A DNA stretch of 64,000 bases, taken from Paenibacillus sp. FSL R5-0766. Its GTDB lineage: Bacteria > Bacillota > Bacilli > Paenibacillales > Paenibacillaceae. Location: positions 2,604,001-2,668,000 of the forward strand of contig NZ_CP150227.1 in assembly GCF_037971845.1 (NCBI RefSeq). Reading direction: 5' to 3'. Of the stretch, positions 51,388 through 60,354 are shown one piece after another; the first letter of the stretch is position 1; each line of letters begins with the position of its first letter. The notes under the pieces were generated by a model. The model saw only the letters and a list, made by a program, of their open reading frames with translations. It had not been told where the DNA came from and made no database searches. Both the position numbers and the translations under genes were made by a program.

Positions 51388-52293
51388 ATGAGTGAAGGAC
51401 AACGATTAAACAAAAATACGCTGGCAAAACAGAACAGGAAGCTCGTTATTGCTCCTTATCTGTTTATATTACCCAACCTCCTGATCTTTGGAACCTTTAT
51501 CGTATTTCCATCTTTATTGGGCCTATATTATTCCTTCCATGTCTATGATGGATTGAACCCGATGAAGTTCAACGGGCTGGACAATTATATCAAAATTATA
51601 GGAGATCGGGAATTTTGGTCGACCATCGGACGAACGGGGATTTATGCAGCAATTGTTGTCCCGCTAATATATGCAGCAGCATTAGGCATTGCTTTGCTGC
51701 TTGCGCGCGAGATTAGAATGCGCGGGTTCTTCAGGGCCGTATTTTACTGGCCGACCATGATTTCTTACATTATCGTAGGATTGACCTGGAAGTGGATTTT
51801 CGGAGATTCATTTGGCATTTTGAATCATCTGTTAACCGTGGTTGGTGTGGAACCTGTAGGTTTTTTAACCTCTTCCTTTTGGGCAAATACGGCTGTAATC
51901 ATCGCGACAGTATGGTCACGTGCAGGCTTTTTCATGGTCATTTTTATCGCGGGTTTGCAGGCTATACCTACGGATTATTATGAGGCTGCCCGCTTGGACG
52001 GGGCAACGGGAATGAAGGTGTTTCGCTATATCACGCTCCCGCTTTTGAAGCCCACAAGCTTGCTTGTTGTTATGCTGACTCTGATTGATGCGTTCAAAGC
52101 ATTTCCACTTATGTTTGCGCTTACAGGTGGTGGTCCGGGCAAAGATACCACCTATATTGTTCAATATATTTATGAGATTGGCTTTAACAGACAGGAGCTC
52201 GGTCTGGCCAGTGCCATGTCGGTGATACTGTTTATCCTTATTGGTGGATTCTCGGCTCTGCAATTCCGTCTATCAAAAGGAGGGGCTACGTAA
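51388..52293 (+). CDS. Sugar ABC transporter permease (MalF/LplB-like)
   Basis: 301 aa with six predicted membrane segments (LFILPNLLIFGTFIVFPSLL first). EAARLDGATGMKVFRYITLPLLKP is the EAA loop that docks with the ATPase. GGAAGGGG lies before the ATG. No ATPase gene is in the locus, so a shared MsmX-type ATPase elsewhere is likely. Confidence 0.92.
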   Translation: MSEGQRLNKNTLAKQNRKLVIAPYLFILPNLLIFGTFIVFPSLLGLYYSFHVYDGLNPMKFNGLDNYIKIIGDREFWSTIGRTGIYAAIVVPLIYAAALGIALLLAREIRMRGFFRAVFYWPTMISYIIVGLTWKWIFGDSFGILNHLLTVVGVEPVGFLTSSFWANTAVIIATVWSRAGFFMVIFIAGLQAIPTDYYEAARLDGATGMKVFRYITLPLLKPTSLLVVMLTLIDAFKAFPLMFALTGGGPGKDTTYIVQYIYEIGFNRQELGLASAMSVILFILIGGFSALQFRLSKGGAT

Positions 52294-53117
52294 TGGTAAT
52301 GAAACCTATGGTCAAAATCTTCATCTACAGTCTGTTAAGTGTTGCCGCAGTGGTGTGGCTCCTGCCTGTCCTGTGGGTCGTGATTTCTGCTTTGAAAACG
52401 AATAGCGATCTGTACAGCTTCCCTCCCAAGCTATGGCCGCAGCCAATCACCTTCGAGCATTTCAAGGAGGCATTCAGTAAAGGTGATTTTGGCTTGTATT
52501 TTATGAATAGTACGATCGTAACTGTAAGCTCAACGCTGCTACTGTTATTGATTAACTCCATGGCAGGTTTTGCATTGGCGAAATATCGCTTCCGCGGAAG
52601 CGCGATCATATTAATTGCTTTTGTCTCAACACTCATGATTCCGATTGAGGTAATCATGATTCCTATATTCAAAGTGCTGAGTGCACTGGGGTTGTATAAT
52701 AGCCTGCTCGCGATTATTATCCCGCCAGCAGCAACCCCAACAGGTGTGTTCCTTATGCGGCAGTATTTGTTGAGCGTACCGGATGAGCTGTTGGAAGCTG
52801 CCCGGATGGATGGAGCGGGCGAATGGAAAATTTACTGGAGCATTATTCTTCCGATAGCGAAGCCAATTCTTGCGGTGCTCGCAATCTTCTCCTTCATGTG
52901 GAGATGGGATGATTTTGTATGGCCGTTAATTGCGATTAGTGATCCATCGAAATATACGATTCAGCTTGCGCTCTCTAATTTTATTGGAGAATACAACGTG
53001 GATTGGGGAAGTTTGCTTGCGATGTCCGTCATCACGATGCTTCCGGTACTCATTGTTTTTATGGTTTTCCAGCGGTATTTTGTCAGCGGTATGATTACTT
53101 CAGGAATGAAAGGATGA
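52293..53117 (+). CDS. Sugar ABC transporter permease (MalG-like)
   Basis: 274 aa; the start ATG overlaps the previous stop (TAATG). Six membrane segments; EAARMDGAGEWKIYWSIILPIAKP is the EAA loop. With the previous gene it forms the transmembrane pore. FMNSTIVTVSSTLLLLLINSMAGFALAKY is typical of MalG/UgpE-like proteins. Confidence 0.92.
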   Translation: MVMKPMVKIFIYSLLSVAAVVWLLPVLWVVISALKTNSDLYSFPPKLWPQPITFEHFKEAFSKGDFGLYFMNSTIVTVSSTLLLLLINSMAGFALAKYRFRGSAIILIAFVSTLMIPIEVIMIPIFKVLSALGLYNSLLAIIIPPAATPTGVFLMRQYLLSVPDELLEAARMDGAGEWKIYWSIILPIAKPILAVLAIFSFMWRWDDFVWPLIAISDPSKYTIQLALSNFIGEYNVDWGSLLAMSVITMLPVLIVFMVFQRYFVSGMITSGMKG

Positions 53118-53122
53118 GTTGA

Positions 53123-55678
53123 ATGTCAGATACCACCGGGAGTGGGATGGATACCTTGAATTATAAACCTATGAAATTAGGTCACAATCAGGTCATTAAT
53201 CATTGGATGATCAGCGGCATATATACAAAGCCTGTTGCCTTTGTTCCAACAACGATGGAGGGAGATATTAATGATTGGCTTATCGATGGTTTTGCCATTC
53301 ATGAGAATCCATGCAGAAAGGAATTTGTAGAACATCGGAGAACGCAGCCTGTGAACCGATTTTTTGATCAATGGAGCGAGTTTCCTAGCCCGGGAGACGA
53401 CTTCCTTGGAGAAGAAAACGGAATGCCTTGGGCACTGTATTCTCCTTGGAATAATCCACGGGTGGAGCAATCAGGATTTTGGTTTGTACCGACACATCTG
53501 CGCAGTTACGCGGCGACAAGACTCATTTCTCCGACTGCTCATACCGCCTCTTTGCGGATTAAGACCTATGGCAGTCTGACGTTGTGGGTGAATGGGGAAA
53601 TGGTAACGGATTTTGCGCCACTCATGCGTAACAAGGAGCAGGAAATCGTTATTAAAGCTGAACTTGTAGCTGGAATCAATGAGATCTATGCCTGCTGGGA
53701 GGATCTGGCTGAGCGGGATACCATGTATGCTTTTGCGGTGGAATATCTGGGAGACGAGGAATTGGTGATTTCCCTGCCTATTGCTCCTCATTTGGCGGAG
53801 TCTGTAAAATCCGCAGAGGAAGCCCTCGAACAGGCTTATTTTCCTTCGGATCTCTTCAAAGGTGAGCAGATTAAGCTCAAGCTACCGCTTCCTCTACCGG
53901 ACATCGTTAGAGAGGTTGATATTCAGTATGGCAATTTTTTTGACGGTACCGAAAATAAGACGATACACATAGCCGAAAAGGAAACGGACCTGGTCCTGGC
54001 ACATACGAATCAACTCGGTCATCATTACGTATACTTCACGCTGGCTATTTCAGTTTCAAATGTTGTACTAACCAAGAAGTTTGGCTGCCAATCCTATGAT
54101 ACCAGCTATGATGAGGGAGCTCAGCAAGCTGCGGATATTGAAGCACGCAAATCCCTGGCTCTGCGATGTATTGCCGAGAAGGGCAGTCCCAATATTCATA
54201 AGGCCATCGCCATGCTGAAAACAGGAGGTAATCTGCAAGAAGCGGAGAACATTTTGCTTGATGGTGTGGAAGGGATTGAGCAACGGAAGGATTGCAGTGA
54301 CTTCTATCTGGTGGGACTGTTCCGTCTTTGGAGAGATGAACGAAATAGTGGTCTGTTCAGTGAATCGTTCTGGGATCGGGTAAAAGCAAGCATTCTGGGC
54401 TATCGATATTGGATTGATGAACCTGGCGATGATGTGATGTGGTTCTTCAGTGAGAACCATGCCTTGTTGTTCCATACCAATGAACTGTTAGCCGGACAGC
54501 TGTTTGGGGATGAAACGTTCAGCAACAGTGGTGAATCCGGTGAAGTACACCGTCAAAAAGCAGAGCAGAGGCTTGCATTATGGTTTGAGCGCTTTTTGGA
54601 TGAGGGATTGGCAGAATGGAATTCAAGTGCATACATTCCGATTGATGCGGTTGGGTTGTTGCATATCTATGAATTTGCCCATAATGAACAGCTCAGGCAG
54701 CAAGCCAAAAAGGCAATGGACCTGTTATTCTATTATATTACCGTTCAGATGCATCAAGGAGTCTTGTCCACAACGTTTGGGCGCAGCTATGAGAAGGAAC
54801 TGCTGGGTGGTTATGCAGCGGGAACCACTTCAATGTGCTGGATCGCTTACGGCGTTGGCAATGTAAACAATTATTCAATAAGCAATGTTGCCTTGAGTTT
54901 ATCCGATTACAGTCCTCCAGCAGCATATCAGGAGCATCTGTTGCTTGGGGAGAATCAGCAATTGGTGTTCGCTAATCAGCAGGGCAAGGGAGGTTACGCC
55001 AAGCTCTATCATTGTCGGACCAGGGAATACTCCTTATCCTCAATCATTCGCTTCCGTCCAGGCAAGCCAGGTTATCAGGAGCATGTCCAGCATTTATCTC
55101 TGTCACCTGAGGCGCTGATCTGGGTGAATCATCCGGCAGAAATATACAAGCATGGGGATGGTCGACCTTGCTTCTGGGCTGGGAATGGGGTATTGCCCGA
55201 TGTTGTTCAGCATGAGGGGATCGCTTTGATGATGTTTGATATTCCTGCGGATAACAACTCTGACTGGACACATGCTTATTTTCCTACGCACTCCTTCACG
55301 GAATGGGTAAGGCATGAGAACTGGCACTTTGCCCGTTTGGATAAGGGTTATGCAGCTATATATGCGGCCAACGGGACGAGTATGGAGAGCAGCGGGGTGA
55401 CAAGAAAACGTGAGCTTATTTCACCTGGCTTGCGTAACGCCTGGATTATAAGAGCAGGAAGCGAACAGCAATTCGGGTCATTTGACGCTTTTATCAACCA
55501 AGTTCGTTCTGCAAGCCCGCAATTCGATAATCAAGCTTTAACTCTCACTCTAACAGACCCGGTATATGGTCCAATTCAATGGGGAATGAACAAACCTTTT
55601 CTTATTAAAGAAGAGGAAATTATACACGAAGGTTATGGAGTGAAGGGACAACTGAAGTTACTGGACATGGAGCGCTGA
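53123..55678 (+). CDS. Large protein of unassigned family (851 aa), probable carbohydrate-active
   Basis: 851 aa, no signal peptide, so probably cytoplasmic. The N-terminal part (about 90-215) reads like a jelly-roll or sugar-binding module (LRIKTYGSLTLWVNGEMVTDFAP), as in beta-galactosidase-like enzymes. The middle (about 370-620) is helical with Trp and His clusters (WFSENHALLFHTNELLAGQLF; LAEWNSSAYIPIDAVGLLHIYEFA), consistent with an (alpha/alpha)6 barrel as in polysaccharide lyases and GH88/105 enzymes. The C-terminal part is beta-rich. Candidate for acting on imported oligosaccharide before GH105. No known family could be named. Confidence 0.6.
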   Translation: MSDTTGSGMDTLNYKPMKLGHNQVINHWMISGIYTKPVAFVPTTMEGDINDWLIDGFAIHENPCRKEFVEHRRTQPVNRFFDQWSEFPSPGDDFLGEENGMPWALYSPWNNPRVEQSGFWFVPTHLRSYAATRLISPTAHTASLRIKTYGSLTLWVNGEMVTDFAPLMRNKEQEIVIKAELVAGINEIYACWEDLAERDTMYAFAVEYLGDEELVISLPIAPHLAESVKSAEEALEQAYFPSDLFKGEQIKLKLPLPLPDIVREVDIQYGNFFDGTENKTIHIAEKETDLVLAHTNQLGHHYVYFTLAISVSNVVLTKKFGCQSYDTSYDEGAQQAADIEARKSLALRCIAEKGSPNIHKAIAMLKTGGNLQEAENILLDGVEGIEQRKDCSDFYLVGLFRLWRDERNSGLFSESFWDRVKASILGYRYWIDEPGDDVMWFFSENHALLFHTNELLAGQLFGDETFSNSGESGEVHRQKAEQRLALWFERFLDEGLAEWNSSAYIPIDAVGLLHIYEFAHNEQLRQQAKKAMDLLFYYITVQMHQGVLSTTFGRSYEKELLGGYAAGTTSMCWIAYGVGNVNNYSISNVALSLSDYSPPAAYQEHLLLGENQQLVFANQQGKGGYAKLYHCRTREYSLSSIIRFRPGKPGYQEHVQHLSLSPEALIWVNHPAEIYKHGDGRPCFWAGNGVLPDVVQHEGIALMMFDIPADNNSDWTHAYFPTHSFTEWVRHENWHFARLDKGYAAIYAANGTSMESSGVTRKRELISPGLRNAWIIRAGSEQQFGSFDAFINQVRSASPQFDNQALTLTLTDPVYGPIQWGMNKPFLIKEEEIIHEGYGVKGQLKLLDMER

Positions 55679-55713
55679 ATCGTGTGCAAGAAACCAAGGG
55701 AGTGATAACCAAC

Positions 55714-56784
55714 ATGCTGAATCAAATGGTGCTACAGGAGAGAATAAGCAAGGTATCCCAAGCGATGGAGTCTATGAAAAACACAAGCATCAATGAACAG
55801 TTTCCCATCGGACTAATCGACATACATCTATGGGAATGGCCGCAAGGTGTCGGTCTGTATGGCTTGCTTCAGCTCCATGAGGCAACGAAAGATCCCAAAG
55901 TGCTAGAATTTCTGGAATCATGGTATAATGCAAGGCTGATGGAAGGGTTACCGGAAAAAAATGTGAACACCTGCGCTCCGCTCCTTACTTTGATCTCATT
56001 ATGCGAGCTGACCGGAAACAAGGAGTACGAACAGGTCTGTGAGGAGTGGAGCAGTTGGATCATGGATGGACTGCTGCGAACCGGAGATGGTGCGTTTCAA
56101 CATATGATCACGGGAGATGCCAATGATGGTCAAATTCTGATTGATACCCTGTTTATGACGGTGCTATTTTTGGCCAAGGCAGGGGTATACTTCAAGAAAC
56201 CCGACATGGTGGAAGAAGCCAAACGACAGTTCCTTGTTCATATCAAATATCTATATAACAAGAAAACCGGATTGTTCTATCATGGCTGGGATTTCAATGA
56301 AAATCATAACTATGGTGCTGTTCATTGGGGAAGAGGCAATGCATGGTATACGGCGGGAGTTATGGATTTCCTGAATATCATTCCGATCGAAGACGGGCTA
56401 AAGGCATATCTGTTGGATACAGCAACCGCTCAAGTCAGAGCACTGAGCAAGCTTCAAGGTGAGGATGGCATGTGGCACACTGTGCTGGATGATCCAACCT
56501 CTTACAAAGAAACCTCGGCAACGGCAGCGATTGGATACGGCATTCTCAAGGGAATCCGGTATGGATACCTGGATGAATCCTATCGCCAGAATGGCTTGAG
56601 TGCGCTTGAAGCGGTGTTGAAACAAATTGATGATCACGGAGTTGTACAGCAGGTGTCCTATGGTACACCTGTGGGGCAGGATGCTCAGTTTTATAAAGAT
56701 ATAGCGATCAGTCCGATGGGATATGGACAAGCACTTACGTTGTTTATCCTGATTGAGGGCTTACGGGTTCCAACCGCCGACTAG
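55714..56784 (+). CDS. Unsaturated glycuronyl (rhamnogalacturonyl) hydrolase, GH105 family (YteR-like)
   Basis: 356 aa from ATG 55714 with GGGAG upstream. GLIDIHLWEWPQGVGLYGLLQLHE, DANDGQILIDTLFMTV with Asp144 at the place of the YteR catalytic Asp, and HGWDFNENHNYGAVHWGRGNAW (His190 onward, read in parts) are the signatures. The enzyme hydrates the double bond of unsaturated glycuronic acid left by pectin lyases. Cytoplasmic, last gene of the operon that begins at 50025. Confidence 0.9.
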   Translation: MLNQMVLQERISKVSQAMESMKNTSINEQFPIGLIDIHLWEWPQGVGLYGLLQLHEATKDPKVLEFLESWYNARLMEGLPEKNVNTCAPLLTLISLCELTGNKEYEQVCEEWSSWIMDGLLRTGDGAFQHMITGDANDGQILIDTLFMTVLFLAKAGVYFKKPDMVEEAKRQFLVHIKYLYNKKTGLFYHGWDFNENHNYGAVHWGRGNAWYTAGVMDFLNIIPIEDGLKAYLLDTATAQVRALSKLQGEDGMWHTVLDDPTSYKETSATAAIGYGILKGIRYGYLDESYRQNGLSALEAVLKQIDDHGVVQQVSYGTPVGQDAQFYKDIAISPMGYGQALTLFILIEGLRVPTAD

Positions 56785-56802
56785 AATCAGGTGGACTTGT
56801 AC

Positions 56803-56838
56803 GGAGGATGGGGGATACAGTTTCCTGTATCCTCCTTT
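56803..56838 (+). terminator. Terminator between the GH105 gene and the convergent oxidoreductase gene
   Basis: GGAGG-ATGG-GGGATACAG and CTGTATCCTCC pair around TTTC; TTTTTGTTTT follows. The rightward operon ends here. The convergent gene ends at 56844. Confidence 0.85.
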
Positions 56839-56843
56839 TTGTT

Positions 56844-59093
56844 TTAGTAAGCTCGAATCTCGATTAATTCCGCATATCTGCTGCCATTTGTGGCATCAAT
56901 TATGATTCTCAGAGCCTGAGCTGACACAGGGACTTCCAGGGAATGAATAACTTTTCTTTTGTGATTTTCTTGCACACTTGCGACTTGTGTCCATTCGCCA
57001 GCCGGAGTCAGTACCTCCACGTGATAATCACACACCAGCTCAGGCATCACACGGAATGTTGTGTGATGGTGATGTAAATTAACCAGATCCTCGTTCACAT
57101 CATCATTAAACGTCAAGTGCAATTCAGCCAAGGTTTGTGGTTCTTCCCATGTCAGTTGTACCCATTCCGGCTTGCCAGACTGCATCGGCTGCGACATCCA
57201 CTGTTGCGGCCCACCGTAAGGGCGATGATAACCGTTAATCGTGTTGTCCGCTGAATAGGCCGTGGTCTCAGAGAGGGTACGACAGCAGAAGGGCTGACGC
57301 GCCAACCCCAGCATGGACCATAATACGACAGGCTGATCCGTGGCATGATCCTCCAGATTTTTGGACACGTGGTTTTCTTCTGTTTTGAAGAAGATCAGCA
57401 CGCCGCTGTGTGCTTCTGTCGAATGATAGAGTGAGACGGCTTTATTGGAGCGGATGATTATAAAAGCATTCTGCGGTTCTTCCGGTCGCCATTCGAGCGG
57501 CAGCTTCACCCACTGCGCAGTTCCTGTTGTAACGTTAACAGTCGCCGTAACTTGTAACAAATGCGGGACGTAGTTCTCCTTCCGCCCCGTATCCCACAGC
57601 TCTACCGTCAGCGCGGTATCGCTGGATGCATCCAGTAGCAGCTCCAGGCCGCTGAGCACTGGATGCACAGGCAACAGCAGGGCAACATCCGTACCCAGCG
57701 GGTACGTCTCGCCAGGCTGCTCAAGGGCGATGCCCGTCAGCGTGCTGGAGGCTGTAGCCTTGGCACGCCGGGCCAGATCCAGCTCATCGTGGCTGCGCAC
57801 CCCGATGATGGAAGCGTCCTGCCGCAACAACGTTTGCTGCAGCACCGCCAGATGCCTCGCGTGCAGCTCGCGCGGCGACACCCCCATGGCCGCGCAGAGC
57901 GCCGCGCCTGTACCCGCGGCTTCGCCGATGACCGCGCATGTTGCCATGACGCGCGTTGTGCCGAAGGCGACATGTGATGCACTGATGTCGCGCCCGGCCA
58001 TGAGCATATTCCGCACATTTGCGGAATACAACGAGCGGAACGGCACGTGATATACGCCATGAGCATGCATATGCTTCGAGCCACTCGCTTCGGCGTACAT
58101 GCCCTGCGGGGGATGCAGGTCAATGGACCAGCCGCCAAAGGCAACGGCATCCGGGAACTCCCGCTGTCTGATAATATCGTTCTGGGTGAGCACATAGTCA
58201 CCCGTGAAGCGGCGGTACTCCCTTTTGCCAGGTAGAGAACCAATCCACTCCAGCGTCATATGATCTGCATCAAACTTGCCGGAGTTCTTGATATAGTCCC
58301 AGATCCCGTAGATCACGGACCACAGTTCATCACGGATCAGCTCATTGTCATGAACGGTGTCATGTTCACCGCCCCATTCAATCCACCAATAATGACAACC
58401 GGAATCCCCGCTGCGAATGACCCGGCGAATCGGAATACTCGTCTGTGTAATATCCTTGGCAAAAGAAGGCGGGATATAACGGACAGGCGCACCAGCATCC
58501 TTGGTATAGAAGAGAAGTGTACTGCCCAGCGTGATCTGATCAGCCACGTCTGGTGCCCACTCTTCGCCATATTCGCTGCGGGCTTCCCGACCGAGTGCAA
58601 ACTTGGCACCTGCCAGAAAGCCAACCAATCCATCGCCCGTACAGTCCAGATAGATCTGACTTTCGAATCGGATTTTGCGCTCAGAACCCATCATCCACCC
58701 GGTAACGGAGGTGATCATGCGTTCATCCCCATCCCCAGTGGCCTCGACTTCATGTACATCCGTGTTCAGGTACAGGCTGATGTTGGATTCAGCCCGAACG
58801 GCTTCCAGAATGATCAAGTCCCAGAGATAAGGATTGCCCTCTGGATTACGATACTGATTCTCTACAAATAGTTCTCCCATAATACCCGTTTCCCGGGCAT
58901 AACGGTTAATCCCGTGGGCGGTGGCACCGCACACCCAGACCCGAACCTCGCTGCTGGAATTGCCGCCAAGCACGGGGCGATTCTGCACCAGCGCCACCTG
59001 CTGCCCCATGCGGGCAGCGGCTATCGCGGCGCATACACCAGCAAGTCCTCCGCCGATGACGGTGATGTCGTATTGTACATGCTCTTGTTTCAT
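56844..59093 (-). CDS. FAD-dependent oxidoreductase with C-terminal discoidin-like domain
   Basis: 749 aa from ATG 59093, preceded by AAGGAGGT (59108-59101); an upstream ATG at 59126 is not supported. VIGGGLAGVCAAIAAARMG (residues 12-30) binds FAD; GGNSSSEVRVWV, YLDCTGDGLVGFLAGA and NVRNMLMAGRDISASHVAFGTTRVMATCA are typical of the FAD_oxidored (PF12831-like) group. The last 150 residues look like an F5/8C discoidin fold (WVQLTWEEPQTLAELHLTF). No signal peptide. Substrate unknown; its position suggests a sugar or uronate. Confidence 0.85.
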   Translation of the reverse strand: MKQEHVQYDITVIGGGLAGVCAAIAAARMGQQVALVQNRPVLGGNSSSEVRVWVCGATAHGINRYARETGIMGELFVENQYRNPEGNPYLWDLIILEAVRAESNISLYLNTDVHEVEATGDGDERMITSVTGWMMGSERKIRFESQIYLDCTGDGLVGFLAGAKFALGREARSEYGEEWAPDVADQITLGSTLLFYTKDAGAPVRYIPPSFAKDITQTSIPIRRVIRSGDSGCHYWWIEWGGEHDTVHDNELIRDELWSVIYGIWDYIKNSGKFDADHMTLEWIGSLPGKREYRRFTGDYVLTQNDIIRQREFPDAVAFGGWSIDLHPPQGMYAEASGSKHMHAHGVYHVPFRSLYSANVRNMLMAGRDISASHVAFGTTRVMATCAVIGEAAGTGAALCAAMGVSPRELHARHLAVLQQTLLRQDASIIGVRSHDELDLARRAKATASSTLTGIALEQPGETYPLGTDVALLLPVHPVLSGLELLLDASSDTALTVELWDTGRKENYVPHLLQVTATVNVTTGTAQWVKLPLEWRPEEPQNAFIIIRSNKAVSLYHSTEAHSGVLIFFKTEENHVSKNLEDHATDQPVVLWSMLGLARQPFCCRTLSETTAYSADNTINGYHRPYGGPQQWMSQPMQSGKPEWVQLTWEEPQTLAELHLTFNDDVNEDLVNLHHHHTTFRVMPELVCDYHVEVLTPAGEWTQVASVQENHKRKVIHSLEVPVSAQALRIIIDATNGSRYAELIEIRAY

Positions 59094-59239
59094 ATCTGTG
59101 ACCTCCTTAACTGAAGTTAGATCCACCTTGACTCCAACTACATATCTATAATTTCATCTTAGATTTATATATTCACTTTTTAAATGCACTATACTATCAT
59201 CAAACATATACTTTATTTCACAGAAAGGGTGGTCAAGTC

Positions 59240-60004
59240 ATGGAGCTGCTTAACCACATCTACTGGAAGCAAAAAGGGGAATTTGCTCTTACGGAAGATA
59301 TCTATACGACTTGGGTGGCTTTTGCCGTCGAAGAGGGAATATTCCATTATGAGATTGGGGGTCAGATCGGAGAAGCGAGTTTTGGCGATCTGGTGCTGTG
59401 CCCCCCGGCGGTTCCTTTTCGGCGGACAGTCATTACCCCACTAACATTTCACTATTTACAGTTTAGCAGTAGCCTGGAGGAGGAGGAGCTTCTGCCACCA
59501 GCCGGAAAATCGCTGATTAATGACACGAAGCGGTTAGCCTCGACGTACGCTTATTTACGCCAGGACAGTGAGGAGAATAAGGGGGAAGTTGTCCGTTGGA
59601 AGACACATTTTATGATGGATTTGTGGCAGTTGTATCAGGTGGAACGCAGACAGAATCGCTTAAAGGAGCGGAGATTTACCGAAGACGCACGAATGGCTGA
59701 AGCGGCAGCGCTGCTGGAGGAGCGGGCGGAAGAGGAGATCAGCCTTCAGGAATTGGCACAGCGACTGGCCTTGAGTCCGGTGCAGTTGACAAGGCGTTTC
59801 CGGGAAGCTTTTCAGGAGACGCCATCAGGCTATCTCAAACGGGTCCGTCTGAAAAAAGCGCAGAACCTCTTGGCTGACAGCAGCCTGACCCTTAACCAAA
59901 TTGCCGAGCGATGCGGATATGAGAACGGTTTTTATCTGAGTAGAGTGTTCTCCAAAACGTTGGGCATAAGTCCATCTGAGTATCGCAGGAGACACAGGGT
60001 GTAA
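59240..60004 (+). CDS. AraC-family transcriptional regulator
   Basis: 254 aa. The N-terminal part (TWVAFAVEEGIFHYEIGG, GDLVLCPPAVPFRR) is a cupin-like sensor; two C-terminal HTH motifs are ISLQELAQRLALSPVQLTRRFRE and LNQIAERCGYENGFYLSRVFSK. GGGTGG lies before the ATG. It diverges from the oxidoreductase gene, with about 146 bp between them, and is probably its regulator. Confidence 0.9.
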   Translation: MELLNHIYWKQKGEFALTEDIYTTWVAFAVEEGIFHYEIGGQIGEASFGDLVLCPPAVPFRRTVITPLTFHYLQFSSSLEEEELLPPAGKSLINDTKRLASTYAYLRQDSEENKGEVVRWKTHFMMDLWQLYQVERRQNRLKERRFTEDARMAEAAALLEERAEEEISLQELAQRLALSPVQLTRRFREAFQETPSGYLKRVRLKKAQNLLADSSLTLNQIAERCGYENGFYLSRVFSKTLGISPSEYRRRHRV

Positions 60005-60354
60005 GCTGAAAGAAGAGAGCAGAAAGATTTGAAGACAACTTTTGAAGCCAGCGGAGCACTAGGTATACACCTTCGTTACGGGTTGCCCAGATTATGGAGG
60101 AGCTGGTGTGAATGAATGCAGAAGCAACGGATACTACATTTCTAACCGAAATTAGAGGGGAAGTACATTTCAGTTGTAGATCATAGACGATTTATACTAT
60201 AATTTACCATATGGAGTCCTTATCCGAACGTATGCCCCCCGTATCCGTTTGAATGAGGACTCTGATTTTATAACTAAAACCAAGGAGGTGGATATGGCCT
60301 TAGCCTTTGGAATAAGGAATTCATCCTAATATTCGATAAAGGAGAATGGAAGCG
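60005..60354 (+). promoter_or_regulatory. 350-bp leader of the xylanase gene with promoter and short peptide frame
   Basis: TTGTAG (60174-60179) and TATAAT (60198-60203), 18 bp apart, form a good sigma-A promoter. Downstream AAGGAGGTGG is followed by an 11-codon frame (MALAFGIRNSS, 60294-60329) with an ideal ribosome site; its stop lies 25 bp before the xylanase start. The short frame may be a leader peptide or couple translation. Nothing else was seen in the first 160 bp. Confidence 0.5.

Noticed and set aside
57663-58871. Plus-strand frames of 60-203 aa opposite the FAD oxidoreductase
   Set aside because: Antisense shadows of a GC-rich gene; no ribosome sites.
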